Assembly: GCF_000253115.1 (NCBI RefSeq)
Contig: NC_014145.1
Span: forward strand, 1,054,001 to 1,118,000
Length of the DNA stretch: 64,000 nucleotides
From: Thiomonas arsenitoxydans
GTDB lineage: Bacteria > Pseudomonadota > Gammaproteobacteria > Burkholderiales > Burkholderiaceae_C
Direction of reading: 5' to 3'
Shown here: positions 9,050 through 16,795 of the stretch, in pieces
Layout of the letters: every line of letters starts with the position of its first letter
Numbering within the stretch: the stretch's first letter is position 1
Program-made: the position numbers and the translations under genes
Notes under the pieces: model-generated
The model's input: only the letters and a program-made list of their open reading frames with translations
What the model was told of the DNA's origin: nothing
The model's database searches: none

Positions 9050-9622
9050 TCAGGGGGAGGGGGATAAATTCACAGATCCGGCGAAAGTTTGCGCCGCTTC
9101 ATCCTTGAAGTCGTCTGTGGGGGCAAACGCGGTGACCTGATAGACGTTATTGCCCTGGCTGAACAGCAAAACCCGCTCTCGCACCGGCTTGCCGTCAGGC
9201 GTCTGACCGTCGATGCGAAGATCCAGGCCGTCTGGCAGACCCGGTGTGGCATTTTTGGGAATGTCGGGCGATGAGAAGGTGACCTTGCCATGCACATTGT
9301 CAACTGCGGCCTGATGCAACTGAGCCAGCGCCCGGGCGGCCAGCGCGGGGTTGGGCAGCTGGGCGTGGGCGAGCGCAAAGGTCATTTTGTCGGCCACGCA
9401 GCCGGTCATGCTCATTTTTATTTTCTGGTCGGCCAGCTCCACGTCCTGCGCGATCTGCTCCGGCTTGCAGGGATAGGTCAGCAGAATGTTGATGTCTTTC
9501 GGTCGCACATCGCGCCAGTCGAGTGCGGGAGAGCAGGCGCTGAGAAGCGCCGCAGCTGTAAGCAGCAGGGTGGAAAAACGGATCACCGACGCTGCCGCTG
9601 GGTATCGGGCTGTGGATAACAT
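9050..9622 (-). CDS. Putative lipoprotein of unknown function
   Basis: A 190-residue protein with a hydrophobic leader and lipobox LLSAC near residues 26-30, so probably lipidated and membrane-anchored. The mature part begins 'SPALDWRDVRPKDINILLTYPCKPEQ'; it has two further cysteines and a C-terminal half with 'LPDGLDLRIDGQTPDGKPV'. I do not recognise a characterised family. It is divergently transcribed from the thioredoxin-like gene at 9662 with 39 bases between them, so the two share a promoter region. Confidence 0.72.
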   Translation of the reverse strand: MLSTARYPAAASVIRFSTLLLTAAALLSACSPALDWRDVRPKDINILLTYPCKPEQIAQDVELADQKIKMSMTGCVADKMTFALAHAQLPNPALAARALAQLHQAAVDNVHGKVTFSSPDIPKNATPGLPDGLDLRIDGQTPDGKPVRERVLLFSQGNNVYQVTAFAPTDDFKDEAAQTFAGSVNLSPSP

Positions 9623-9635
9623 ACCCCCATTATCC
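9614..9635. promoter_or_regulatory. Inverted repeat in a divergent promoter region
   Basis: GGATAA and TTATCC flank a ten-base centre (9620-9629) between the lipoprotein and the thioredoxin-like gene. Part of the centre and right arm, ATACCCCCAT (9621-9630), recurs exactly at 10372-10381 in front of the efflux operon. A shared regulator is possible but unproven. Confidence 0.35.
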
Positions 9636-9661
9636 CGTGACTTCGGAGTCGAGGTGTCTGT

Positions 9662-10282
9662 ATGTCAAAGGTGAAGGTGTTTTCTCTCAAGGAAACGCAG
9701 GGCGGCCCCAAGTTTCCTTGCCCCCCACGGGGGGCGGGCTGGGTGCAGTCCAGCCCTGGGGGCGCTCAGTGCGATCTTCGCGAGGGCTTCGTCGCATTAA
9801 GCCAACAGTGGCGACAGTTTCTGCGCTTTGTTTCACTGCTTTTGCTGAGCCTGACGGCAGGCGCGGCTTGGGCGGAAACGCCCCTGCCGCCGGTGCAGAA
9901 CCTGCAGCAGAGCGCACTTCAGGCCGCGGCAAAGGATCAGCCTCTCATCGTCATGTTCAGTCTGCCCAATTGCCCGTTCTGCGAAAAGCTGCGGCGCACT
10001 CAGTATCAGTTCATGGCCAAAGAAGGCTATGTGGTGCAGCAGATCGAGATCACCAGCCGCACCCCGGTCACCGGATTCGATGGCAAGCCGACGACGGGCG
10101 TCCAACTGGCTCGGCAGTTCGGCATCCGGCTTGCGCCGACAGTGTTGTTTTTCGGGCCCAGCGGCAAAGAGATCGGCGAGCGCATCACCGGGGCGCCGAC
10201 GGCGGATTTTTACGGCGCCTTCATCGACCGCGCGCTGAAAGAAAGTGCGCAGGCGCTCAAGGCCAAGCCGGGCGCGGCCTGA
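9662..10282 (+). CDS. Exported thioredoxin-like protein with CPFC motif
   Basis: A 206-residue protein with a thioredoxin fold: 'PLIVMFSLPNCPFCEKLRR' carries the redox pair Cys104/Cys107, and the cis-proline strand is seen in 'RLAPTVLFFGPSGKE'. A hydrophobic export segment (about residues 54-72, ending AAWAE) is preceded by an unusually long leader of about 50 residues. That leader is encoded partly by GC-rich palindromes (9720-9755). GAGGTG stands before ATG 9662, but a start at GTG 9743 is possible. It probably works as a periplasmic thiol reductase or sulfur-handling protein. Confidence 0.8.
   Translation: MSKVKVFSLKETQGGPKFPCPPRGAGWVQSSPGGAQCDLREGFVALSQQWRQFLRFVSLLLLSLTAGAAWAETPLPPVQNLQQSALQAAAKDQPLIVMFSLPNCPFCEKLRRTQYQFMAKEGYVVQQIEITSRTPVTGFDGKPTTGVQLARQFGIRLAPTVLFFGPSGKEIGERITGAPTADFYGAFIDRALKESAQALKAKPGAA
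9720..9755. repeat. Pair of GC-rich palindromes inside the 5' coding region
   Basis: GCCCCCCACGGGGGGC (9720-9735) is immediately followed by GGCTGG-N7-CCAGCC (9737-9755). Both can fold into strong hairpins. They look like an intergenic palindromic repeat that has been taken into the N-terminus of the thioredoxin-like gene. Confidence 0.5.
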
Positions 10283-10290
10283 GCGCGGAT

Positions 10291-10317
10291 AGGTCGGAAA
10301 GGTCGGAAAGGTCGGAA
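10291..10317 (+). repeat. Three tandem copies of a 9-base unit
   Basis: AGGTCGGAA is repeated three times without interruption just after the thioredoxin-like gene. Confidence 0.8.
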
Positions 10318-10320
10318 AGA

Positions 10321-10346
10321 GATTTGTCGCGCCTTGGCGACAAATC
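10321..10346 (+). terminator. Hairpin after the thioredoxin-like gene
   Basis: GATTTGTCGC (10321-10330) and GCGACAAATC (10337-10346) form a perfect ten-base stem with a six-base loop. No T-run follows, so it may be a weak or factor-dependent terminator, or a leader structure of the downstream operon. Confidence 0.4.
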
Positions 10347-10371
10347 GCCCCTCTGCAAAACGGGAAATCAT

Positions 10372-10407
10372 ATACCCCCATGAGTATTGATATACTCCGG
10401 TCTGTAT
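10372..10407 (+). promoter_or_regulatory. Extended -10 promoter overlapped by two ATAC-N8-GTAT boxes
   Basis: The boxes are ATACCCCCATGAGTAT (10372-10387) and ATACTCCGGTCTGTAT (10392-10407), each 16 bases with ATAC/GTAT ends and spaced 20 bases apart, about two helical turns. Between and into them lies TGATATACT (10388-10396), a perfect extended -10. No good -35 is visible. This is what a repressor-controlled promoter for the efflux operon would look like. ATAC-C-rich-GTAT is close to known CsoR/RcnR-family operators, and the operon ends with a CsoR-family gene. Confidence 0.55.
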
Positions 10408-10472
10408 ATATCGCGTGACCTCGCCCAGCAGGGCGGCTATTCTCGGCAGCAGTCTGCCCCGCGTGGGGGCTA

Positions 10473-10488
10473 TACACCTGAGGGTGTA
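10473..10488 (+). promoter_or_regulatory. 16-base palindrome in the efflux operon leader
   Basis: TACACCTGAGGGTGTA has perfect six-base arms (TACACC/GGTGTA). It sits about 60 bases upstream of the TolC-like gene and downstream of the predicted promoter, where an additional operator or an mRNA hairpin could act. Confidence 0.35.
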
Positions 10489-10549
10489 GGTGCTTCAGGG
10501 GCGGTTACACGCATTCCTTGGTTAGATTTCCTCTTTCTGGCGGAGCTGG

Positions 10550-12025
10550 ATGATGACGGATTCCATACCTCGACGCGTGCGCGTCGGGTTGCTGGCAGGT
10601 GCTTGTCTTTACGTTCTGGGGAGTTTGGCGTCGGCGCAGGCTGAAACGCTGGATTTCCGCCAGGCGGTGGATGTGGCGCTGAGGCAAAACCCCGATCTGA
10701 TGGGGGTGCAGGCGCAGATGGCGCAGGCGCGTGCCGGCATCAATCAGGCCGAGGGCGCCAAAATGCCCAAGATTACCGTGTCGGCAGGGGTGACCCGCAC
10801 CAACGATGCGCTCAATGCCTTCGGCATCAAGCTGTCGCAGCGGCAAGCGACGTTCAACGATTTCGGCGCTGGGCAGTTCGACCCGACCAACCCCAATGTG
10901 CTGAGTGTGGCGCCCAACTCGCTCAATTACCCCGGTTCGGTCAACAATTTCAACACCCGCATCCAGGCCGAGTTGCCGATTTACACCGGTGGCAAGCTGC
11001 AGGGGTATCTGCAACAGGCCCGCTCCATGCTGATGGCGGCGCAGGCCGGTGATCAGGCGGCCAGGCAGCAGATCATCTACCACGCCCTGCAGGCGTATGA
11101 CGGCGTGTACACCGCGCGTGCCTTCAAGGGCGTGGCGGGCAAGGCGCTGGAAGCGGCGCAAAGCCAGGTGAAAACGGTGGACAGCTTGTTCAAGCAAGGC
11201 GTGGTGATCAAGAGCGATTTGCTTTCCGCGCAGGTGCGTCAGGAAGACGTGAAGCTGCAACAGGATCAGGCCGCCGATATGGAAGCGCAGGCGATGGACG
11301 CGCTGCATGTGGTGCTCGGTGTGCCGCTGAATCAGCCCATCACCCTGGGGCCGGAAGTCATGGTGACCCTGCCGGAGGGCGACCCGAATGCGTGGGTCGG
11401 ACAGGCGATGGAGCGCAATCCGAAAATTCAGGCGCTGCAGCACCAGATCGCCGCGGCGGGCGGCAAGATCGAGGTGGCGCGCGCTGACCGTTACCCGCAA
11501 GTCGGCGCCATGGCGCGCTTCGATACCAATGACCCCAACCTCGGCTTCGAATCGCGCAGCTACACCGTGGGGGCACAGCTCAACTGGACGATTTTCGACG
11601 GCGGCGTGACGCGCAACGCGGTCGATCAGGCCGTGGCCCAGCGTATGGAACTGCAGGCCAAACTGCAGAGCGAACAGAACCAGCTCGGCATGCAGGTGCA
11701 AGACAGTTATCGCAAGGCGGTCGATGCCGCCAATCAGGTCAAGACTCGCGAGCTGGCGGTGAAGCAGTCGGAAGAAGCCGCGCGCATTGTCAGCAAGCGC
11801 TATGCCGATGGCGTGGGCACGCTGGTGGAAGTGCAGGGTGCGCAGGCACAGCTCGACAAGGCCCGTGCGGATCTCATCATGGCCAAGCAGCAGGTCAATC
11901 TGCAACGCGCCGCATTGCGGCTAGCCATCGGCGATCTGACGCTCGACGCTACGCAGCCGATCAAGCCGCTGGCGCAGCTCGCGACGGCGCAGGCTGTTGC
12001 GGCTGTCTCCCCTTCCAACCCTTGA
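10550..12025 (+). CDS. TolC-family outer-membrane efflux channel
   Basis: A 491-residue outer-membrane factor. The signal peptide ends at ASAQA, and the mature protein begins 'ETLDFRQAVDVALRQNPDL', the usual OEP opening. The two internal OEP repeats with long coiled helices are seen around residues 35-240 and 275-470. Near the end 'SKRYADGVGTLVEVQGAQAQL' is the classic second-repeat signature. GGAG precedes ATG 10550. It is the first gene of the efflux operon and would join the adaptor and pump encoded next into a tripartite exporter spanning both membranes. Confidence 0.9.
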   Translation: MMTDSIPRRVRVGLLAGACLYVLGSLASAQAETLDFRQAVDVALRQNPDLMGVQAQMAQARAGINQAEGAKMPKITVSAGVTRTNDALNAFGIKLSQRQATFNDFGAGQFDPTNPNVLSVAPNSLNYPGSVNNFNTRIQAELPIYTGGKLQGYLQQARSMLMAAQAGDQAARQQIIYHALQAYDGVYTARAFKGVAGKALEAAQSQVKTVDSLFKQGVVIKSDLLSAQVRQEDVKLQQDQAADMEAQAMDALHVVLGVPLNQPITLGPEVMVTLPEGDPNAWVGQAMERNPKIQALQHQIAAAGGKIEVARADRYPQVGAMARFDTNDPNLGFESRSYTVGAQLNWTIFDGGVTRNAVDQAVAQRMELQAKLQSEQNQLGMQVQDSYRKAVDAANQVKTRELAVKQSEEAARIVSKRYADGVGTLVEVQGAQAQLDKARADLIMAKQQVNLQRAALRLAIGDLTLDATQPIKPLAQLATAQAVAAVSPSNP

Positions 12026-12100
12026 GCGCGACCGTCTGGGTGCTGTTCCCGTTCGCAGCCTGTCGTTTTCCGAAGTGCATCCGAATCTGATCTTTCTCTC

Positions 12101-13201
12101 ATGACCGCCATGAATCATTCTGTCCTGCCTTTGCTGCGCCGCGCGCCGCTGGCCCTCGTGCTGTCCACGGCCCTGTTGTCGGCCTGCGGCCATCCCTCCG
12201 AGACTGCGCAAACCGCCGCCGCACCCCGCGTGGTGGCGGCGCAAACCCTCAAGCTCGCTTCGAGCGATCAGCAAAACCTCACCCTGCTGTCGGGCACGGT
12301 GATGTCGAGCAATCAGGTGCAGGTCGCCTCGCGGTTGATGGGCTATATCCGCACCCTCAATGTCAAAGAAGGGCAGACGGTGAAGGCCGGGCAGTTGCTG
12401 TTCCAGGTCGATCCCACCGACATTCAGGGCCAGGTGGCGCAGGCCCGCGCAGGGCTGGCGCAGGCGCAGGCCAATCTGGCCAACGCCAAGGGTGATTTCG
12501 AGCGCTTCGGCAATCTTTACAAGGAACAGGCGATCCCGAAGCAGCAATGGGATCAGGTGCAGCTGCGCTATCAGGTGGCGCAGGAGCAGGTGGCTGCGGC
12601 CCAGGCCGGTTACAACACCGCTGCCGCGCAGATGCGGTATTCCTCCGTGACCTCGCCGATTACCGGTGTGGTGGTGCAGAAGATGGCCAACCAGGGTGAC
12701 CTGGCCGCGCCGGGCCGCCCGGTGCTGGTGATTGAAGGGCAGGGCAAGCTGCAGGTGACGACGCAGGTGCCGGGTGAGGTGTTCGCCAAGATCAAGGTGG
12801 GCGACAAGGTGCAGGTGCTGGCAAACGGCAAATCGCTGCAGGGCACCATCGCCCAGACCGTGCCGGTGGCCGACCCGATGAGCCATACCCACACGGTGAA
12901 GATCGACCTGCCGGCCAACGCCGGGCTGGACAGTGGCAGCTTCGTGCGCGTGGGCTTTGCCGTCGGCAGCTCGCCGCAGTTGCGCGTGCCGCAAAGCGCC
13001 GTGGTCGATCGCGCCGGAATGACCGGGGTGTTCGTGGTCGATAAGGACGGCATTGCTCACTTCCGTCTGGTGCGTCTGGGCGCGGAGATGGGCGCCGATG
13101 TCGAAATTCAGGCCGGGCTGAACGCGGACGACACCATTGTCACCAGCAATCTGCCTGCAGTGGAAAACGGCGTGAAGATCGGCGGAGGCAACCGTGGCTG
13201 A
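12101..13201 (+). CDS. RND efflux periplasmic adaptor (membrane fusion lipoprotein)
   Basis: A 366-residue HlyD/AcrA-type adaptor. The lipobox LLSAC near residues 26-30 predicts lipid anchoring in the inner membrane. Order: barrel strand with 'NQVQVASRLMGYIRTLNVKEGQTV', lipoyl half-motif, a helical hairpin rich in Ala/Gln (about residues 105-185), second lipoyl half 'SPITGVVVQKMANQGDL', then beta-barrel and proximal domains. The start at 12101 or the in-frame ATG at 12110 is equally possible; no clear Shine-Dalgarno is visible. The stop overlaps the GTG start of the RND gene by eight bases, indicating coupled translation. Confidence 0.9.
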   Translation: MTAMNHSVLPLLRRAPLALVLSTALLSACGHPSETAQTAAAPRVVAAQTLKLASSDQQNLTLLSGTVMSSNQVQVASRLMGYIRTLNVKEGQTVKAGQLLFQVDPTDIQGQVAQARAGLAQAQANLANAKGDFERFGNLYKEQAIPKQQWDQVQLRYQVAQEQVAAAQAGYNTAAAQMRYSSVTSPITGVVVQKMANQGDLAAPGRPVLVIEGQGKLQVTTQVPGEVFAKIKVGDKVQVLANGKSLQGTIAQTVPVADPMSHTHTVKIDLPANAGLDSGSFVRVGFAVGSSPQLRVPQSAVVDRAGMTGVFVVDKDGIAHFRLVRLGAEMGADVEIQAGLNADDTIVTSNLPAVENGVKIGGGNRG

Positions 13202-16200
13202 ACATGCGGCTCCCATGAACAGCGCGGGCAAGCTGGCCCGCGCGTTTATCGAATCAAAAATCACCGCCCTGATCATGGTCGGCCTCACCCTCGCCGGGGT
13301 GTTGGCGCTGCTGGTCACGCCGCGCGAATACAACCCGCAGATCGTGGTGCCGGCGGCGAACATCATCGTCGCCAAGCCGGGGGCCGGGCCGCAGGAGATC
13401 CAGAATCTGGTGGTCAAGCCGCTCGAAGCCATCATGGCCTCGATGTCCGGCGTCGATCACACCTATGGCTATGCGACCAACGATTTCGGCGTGGTCACAG
13501 TGCAGTTCAAAGTGGGCGAAGACCAGGAAAAAAGCCTGGTCAAGATGTACAACCAGTTGATGCAGAACCTCGACCGCATTCCCCCCGGGGCAATGCAGCC
13601 GGTGATCAAGCCGATCAACGTGGACGACGTGCCCATCCTCACCCTCACGCTGTCGTCCGCGACGATGAATGGCATGCAGCTGCGCGACGTGGGTGAGAAG
13701 GTGCTGGCCCATCTGCGCAACGTGCCCGGGGTGTCGTTCACCGAAGTGGTGGGGGGCGCGCCGCGTGCGGTGAACGTGGCGATTTCGCCGAGCAAGCTGG
13801 CGGCCGCCGGCATTCCGCTCGAACAGCTCGACAAGATTCTGCAAGGCAGCAACGCGGCGGCGCCCATCGGTAATCTGGTCGATGGCAACAAGGTCACCCC
13901 GGTACGCATCGACAGCTTCCTCGGCAACGCACAGCAGGTGGGCGACATCCTTATCGGCGCGCCAAACGGCAAGCCGGTCTATCTGAAGGATGTGGCCAAG
14001 GTCACCGAAGGGCCGGAACAGGTGGACGATCTGTCGCACTTCGCTTGGGGCCTGGCCGCCAAGGGCAAGCCGCATGGTCAGGAGATGAGCGCGGTCACCC
14101 TGGCCATCGCCAAAAAATCGGGCACCAATGCCGTGGTCGTGGTGCACGATGTGCTCGCCAAGCTCAGCGAGATCGAGAGCTATGCGCTGCCGCAGGGCGT
14201 GCATGTCACCGTGACCCGCGACGACGGCCACAAGGCCAACGAGGCGGTGAACACGCTGGTGGAGCATCTGGGCATCGCCATTGTCAGCGTGTCGCTGCTG
14301 CTGTGGTTTTTCCTCGGCTGGCGCGAGGCCGGCATCGTGACGCTCACCGTGCCGCTGACGCTGTTCGCCGTGCTCACGGTCGATCTGATCGTCGGCCAGA
14401 GCATCAACCGCATCACCCTGTTCGCGCTCATTCTCTCGCTGGGTCTGCTGGTCGATGGCGCCATTGTGGTGATCGAGAACATCCACCGCCACCTGCATGG
14501 CGGGCCGGTCAAGAACTTCAATCGAACGGTGATTCAGGCGACCAACGAGATCGGCAATCCCACCAATATGGCCACGCTGGCGGTGATTTTGGCCTTCGTG
14601 CCGATGGCCTTTGTCAGCGGCATGATGGGGCCCTTCATGCGGCCCATTCCGATCAACGTACCGGTGGCCATGATCGCTTCGCTCATCCTGGCCTATACCG
14701 TGGTGCCCTGGGCGGCGCGCGTCTGGCTGAGCAAAAAAGCGATGCGCGAGGCGCTGGCGCACAGCAGCAGCCTAGAAGAAGAAGGCGCGCACAAGCAGGA
14801 CAAGTTGCACACGGCCTATCTGAGCCTGATCGAGCCGCTGTTGCGCAACCGTGTTCAACGCAACCTGATGTTCCTCGCCGTGCTGCTGCTGCTCATCGTG
14901 GCCATGCTGATGCCGGCCTGGCAGTTCATCCGCCCCTCGGGCATGAACGGCCCTTTGTCGGCTCTGGGCGTCGAACTCAAGATGCTGCCCAACGACAACA
15001 CCAATACCTTCCTGGTGCAGATCGACACCCCGGCGGGCTCGACGCTCGAGCGCACCGATCAGGTGGCGCGTGCGGTGGGCGATGTGCTGGCGACCAATCC
15101 TTATGTGGTCGACTACCAGACCTTCGTTGGGCAGGCGGCGCCGATCGACTTCGCCTCGCTGGTGCGCGGCGACATGCTCAAGCGCGGCGACAACTTTGCG
15201 CAGATTCGCGTCAATCTGGTGGGCAAGGACGAGCGCTCGGTGGAGTCGCATGCCATTGTGCAGAAGCTCTACGAGCAGCTCGCCCCGGTGCGTGCGCGTT
15301 TCCCATCGACTTTCATCAAACTGTTCGAAACCCCGCCGGGCCCGCCGGTGCGTGCGCAGGTCATGGCCGAGCTGTATGGCCCGAGCTATGCGACTCTGCG
15401 CTCCTCCGCGAAAGACGTGCTGGGCGATTTCGACAAAACCTATGGCCTGATGAACCAGGACGACTCGGTGACGTCCACGACGTCGGAATACCGCATCAAG
15501 ATCGACCGCCAGAAAGCGGCGATGTCGGGTATCGTGCCGGGGCAGATCATCCAGCTGCTGCACAACTATGTATCCGGGCTGAAGGTCGGTGCGGTGCATG
15601 ACAGCAACGCGCTGGAGCCGGTCAACATCATCGTGCGCGTGCCGCGCGCCGATCGCCAGAGCCCGCAGCAACTGCTCGACGTGCCGATCCAGAATGCGCA
15701 AGGCAAGGTCATTCCGCTCTCGAGCATCGCCACGGTGGAGAAGACCACGTTGGCCAAACCCATCTACAGCCGTGACCAGCATCCCGTGGTTTATGTGGGC
15801 GGCGAAATGATTCATTCCAGCCCGGTCTATGCCACCCTGAGCCTGAACTCCATGCTCGACGGCAAGAAGCTGGCCAACGGCACCACCTTCACCACCGGCA
15901 ACCTCGGCTTCACCGAAACTCCAGCGAGCGACCTCAAAGGCTATCAACTGCTGTGGGGCGGCGAAATGCGCCTCACGCTCGACGTGTTCCGCGATCTGGG
16001 CGCGGCCTTCATGGTGGCGCTGGTGTTCATCTACCTGCTGCTGGTGGCGTATTACAAGTCTTTCCTGCTGCCGGTCATTGTGATGGGGGCCATTCCGCTG
16101 ACGCTGATCGGCGTGTTCCCCGGCCACTGGATCACGCATCAGTCGTTCACCGCCACCTCGATGATCGGGGTCATCGCGCTCGCGGGCGTAGTGGTGCGCA

Positions 16201-16520
16201 ACTCACTGCTGCTCATCGACTTCATCCTCGATTACCGGGCTCGCGGCTACAGCCTGCAAGAGTCGGTCGCGCAGGCAGGGGCAGTGCGCCTGCGGCCGAT
16301 TCTGCTCACGGCATTGGCCATCATGTTCGGCTCGGCCATCATGGTGTCCGATCCGGTGTTTGGCGGCCTGGCGGTGTCGCTGATCTTCGGCACCTTGCTG
16401 TCCACCATCCTCACCCTGCTCGTCATCCCTCTGCTCTACTACGTCTGGCAGATCCGGGTGAAGCCCAAAGTTCCGCCCAAGGCTCCGGCCGCACCGCCTG
16501 AACCTGTGCTGACGACCTGA
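13194..16520 (+). CDS. RND-family efflux pump permease
   Basis: An inner-membrane proton-driven pump of 1108 residues, somewhat longer than AcrB. It has twelve predicted membrane helices in two halves with two large periplasmic loops. In TM4 the proton-relay region reads 'GLLVDGAIVVIEN': Asp421 is kept but the second Asp of AcrB-type pumps is Gly422, as in heavy-metal RND pumps of the CzcA kind. In TM10 'GVVVRNSLLLIDF' has Arg1002 where AcrB has its key lysine. The N-terminus and loops resemble neither typical drug nor typical metal pumps, so the substrate is open. GTG start, overlapping the adaptor gene. Confidence 0.9.
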   Translation: MAEHAAPMNSAGKLARAFIESKITALIMVGLTLAGVLALLVTPREYNPQIVVPAANIIVAKPGAGPQEIQNLVVKPLEAIMASMSGVDHTYGYATNDFGVVTVQFKVGEDQEKSLVKMYNQLMQNLDRIPPGAMQPVIKPINVDDVPILTLTLSSATMNGMQLRDVGEKVLAHLRNVPGVSFTEVVGGAPRAVNVAISPSKLAAAGIPLEQLDKILQGSNAAAPIGNLVDGNKVTPVRIDSFLGNAQQVGDILIGAPNGKPVYLKDVAKVTEGPEQVDDLSHFAWGLAAKGKPHGQEMSAVTLAIAKKSGTNAVVVVHDVLAKLSEIESYALPQGVHVTVTRDDGHKANEAVNTLVEHLGIAIVSVSLLLWFFLGWREAGIVTLTVPLTLFAVLTVDLIVGQSINRITLFALILSLGLLVDGAIVVIENIHRHLHGGPVKNFNRTVIQATNEIGNPTNMATLAVILAFVPMAFVSGMMGPFMRPIPINVPVAMIASLILAYTVVPWAARVWLSKKAMREALAHSSSLEEEGAHKQDKLHTAYLSLIEPLLRNRVQRNLMFLAVLLLLIVAMLMPAWQFIRPSGMNGPLSALGVELKMLPNDNTNTFLVQIDTPAGSTLERTDQVARAVGDVLATNPYVVDYQTFVGQAAPIDFASLVRGDMLKRGDNFAQIRVNLVGKDERSVESHAIVQKLYEQLAPVRARFPSTFIKLFETPPGPPVRAQVMAELYGPSYATLRSSAKDVLGDFDKTYGLMNQDDSVTSTTSEYRIKIDRQKAAMSGIVPGQIIQLLHNYVSGLKVGAVHDSNALEPVNIIVRVPRADRQSPQQLLDVPIQNAQGKVIPLSSIATVEKTTLAKPIYSRDQHPVVYVGGEMIHSSPVYATLSLNSMLDGKKLANGTTFTTGNLGFTETPASDLKGYQLLWGGEMRLTLDVFRDLGAAFMVALVFIYLLLVAYYKSFLLPVIVMGAIPLTLIGVFPGHWITHQSFTATSMIGVIALAGVVVRNSLLLIDFILDYRARGYSLQESVAQAGAVRLRPILLTALAIMFGSAIMVSDPVFGGLAVSLIFGTLLSTILTLLVIPLLYYVWQIRVKPKVPPKAPAAPPEPVLTT

Positions 16521-16558
16521 ATCTGACGATTCAACAACACAACCTTGGAGATTTTCAA

Positions 16559-16783
16559 ATGACTGTCGAACGCTATATCCGTGTCATTGCCGGCACATTC
16601 ATCCTGATCTCAGTGCTGTTGGGCGCACCCGCGAGCCCGATCTTCGTCTCGCAGTGGTTCCTGCTGTTCACCGGTTTCGTGGGCGCCAATCTGCTGCAGT
16701 TCGGTTTCACCAATCTGTGCCCGCTGGGCTTTTTCCTGCGCAAGCTGGGTGTGCCCGATTCCAAAGCCAACTGCTGCGGCTGA
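16559..16783 (+). CDS. Small DUF2892 (YgaP-like) membrane protein
   Basis: A 74-residue protein with two membrane helices (about residues 8-25 and 30-48) and the DUF2892 hallmark 'NLCPLGFFLRKLG'. It ends with a cysteine pair in 'NCCG'. DUF2892 domains occur alone or fused to rhodanese domains (YgaP, CstA-like), where they are linked to sulfane-sulfur handling. It follows the RND gene by 38 bases with TTGGAGA upstream of its ATG, so it belongs to the operon. Three cysteines in so small a protein are notable. Function unknown. Confidence 0.85.
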   Translation: MTVERYIRVIAGTFILISVLLGAPASPIFVSQWFLLFTGFVGANLLQFGFTNLCPLGFFLRKLGVPDSKANCCG

Positions 16784-16795
16784 TCGGGCAGGGTG

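Noticed and set aside
13254..16139. Long minus-strand frames (13254-14762, 14772-16139) and a plus-strand frame (14045-15601)
   Set aside because: All lie inside the RND pump gene, whose own frame has full family similarity; compositions are typical of antisense or shifted frames in GC-rich DNA.
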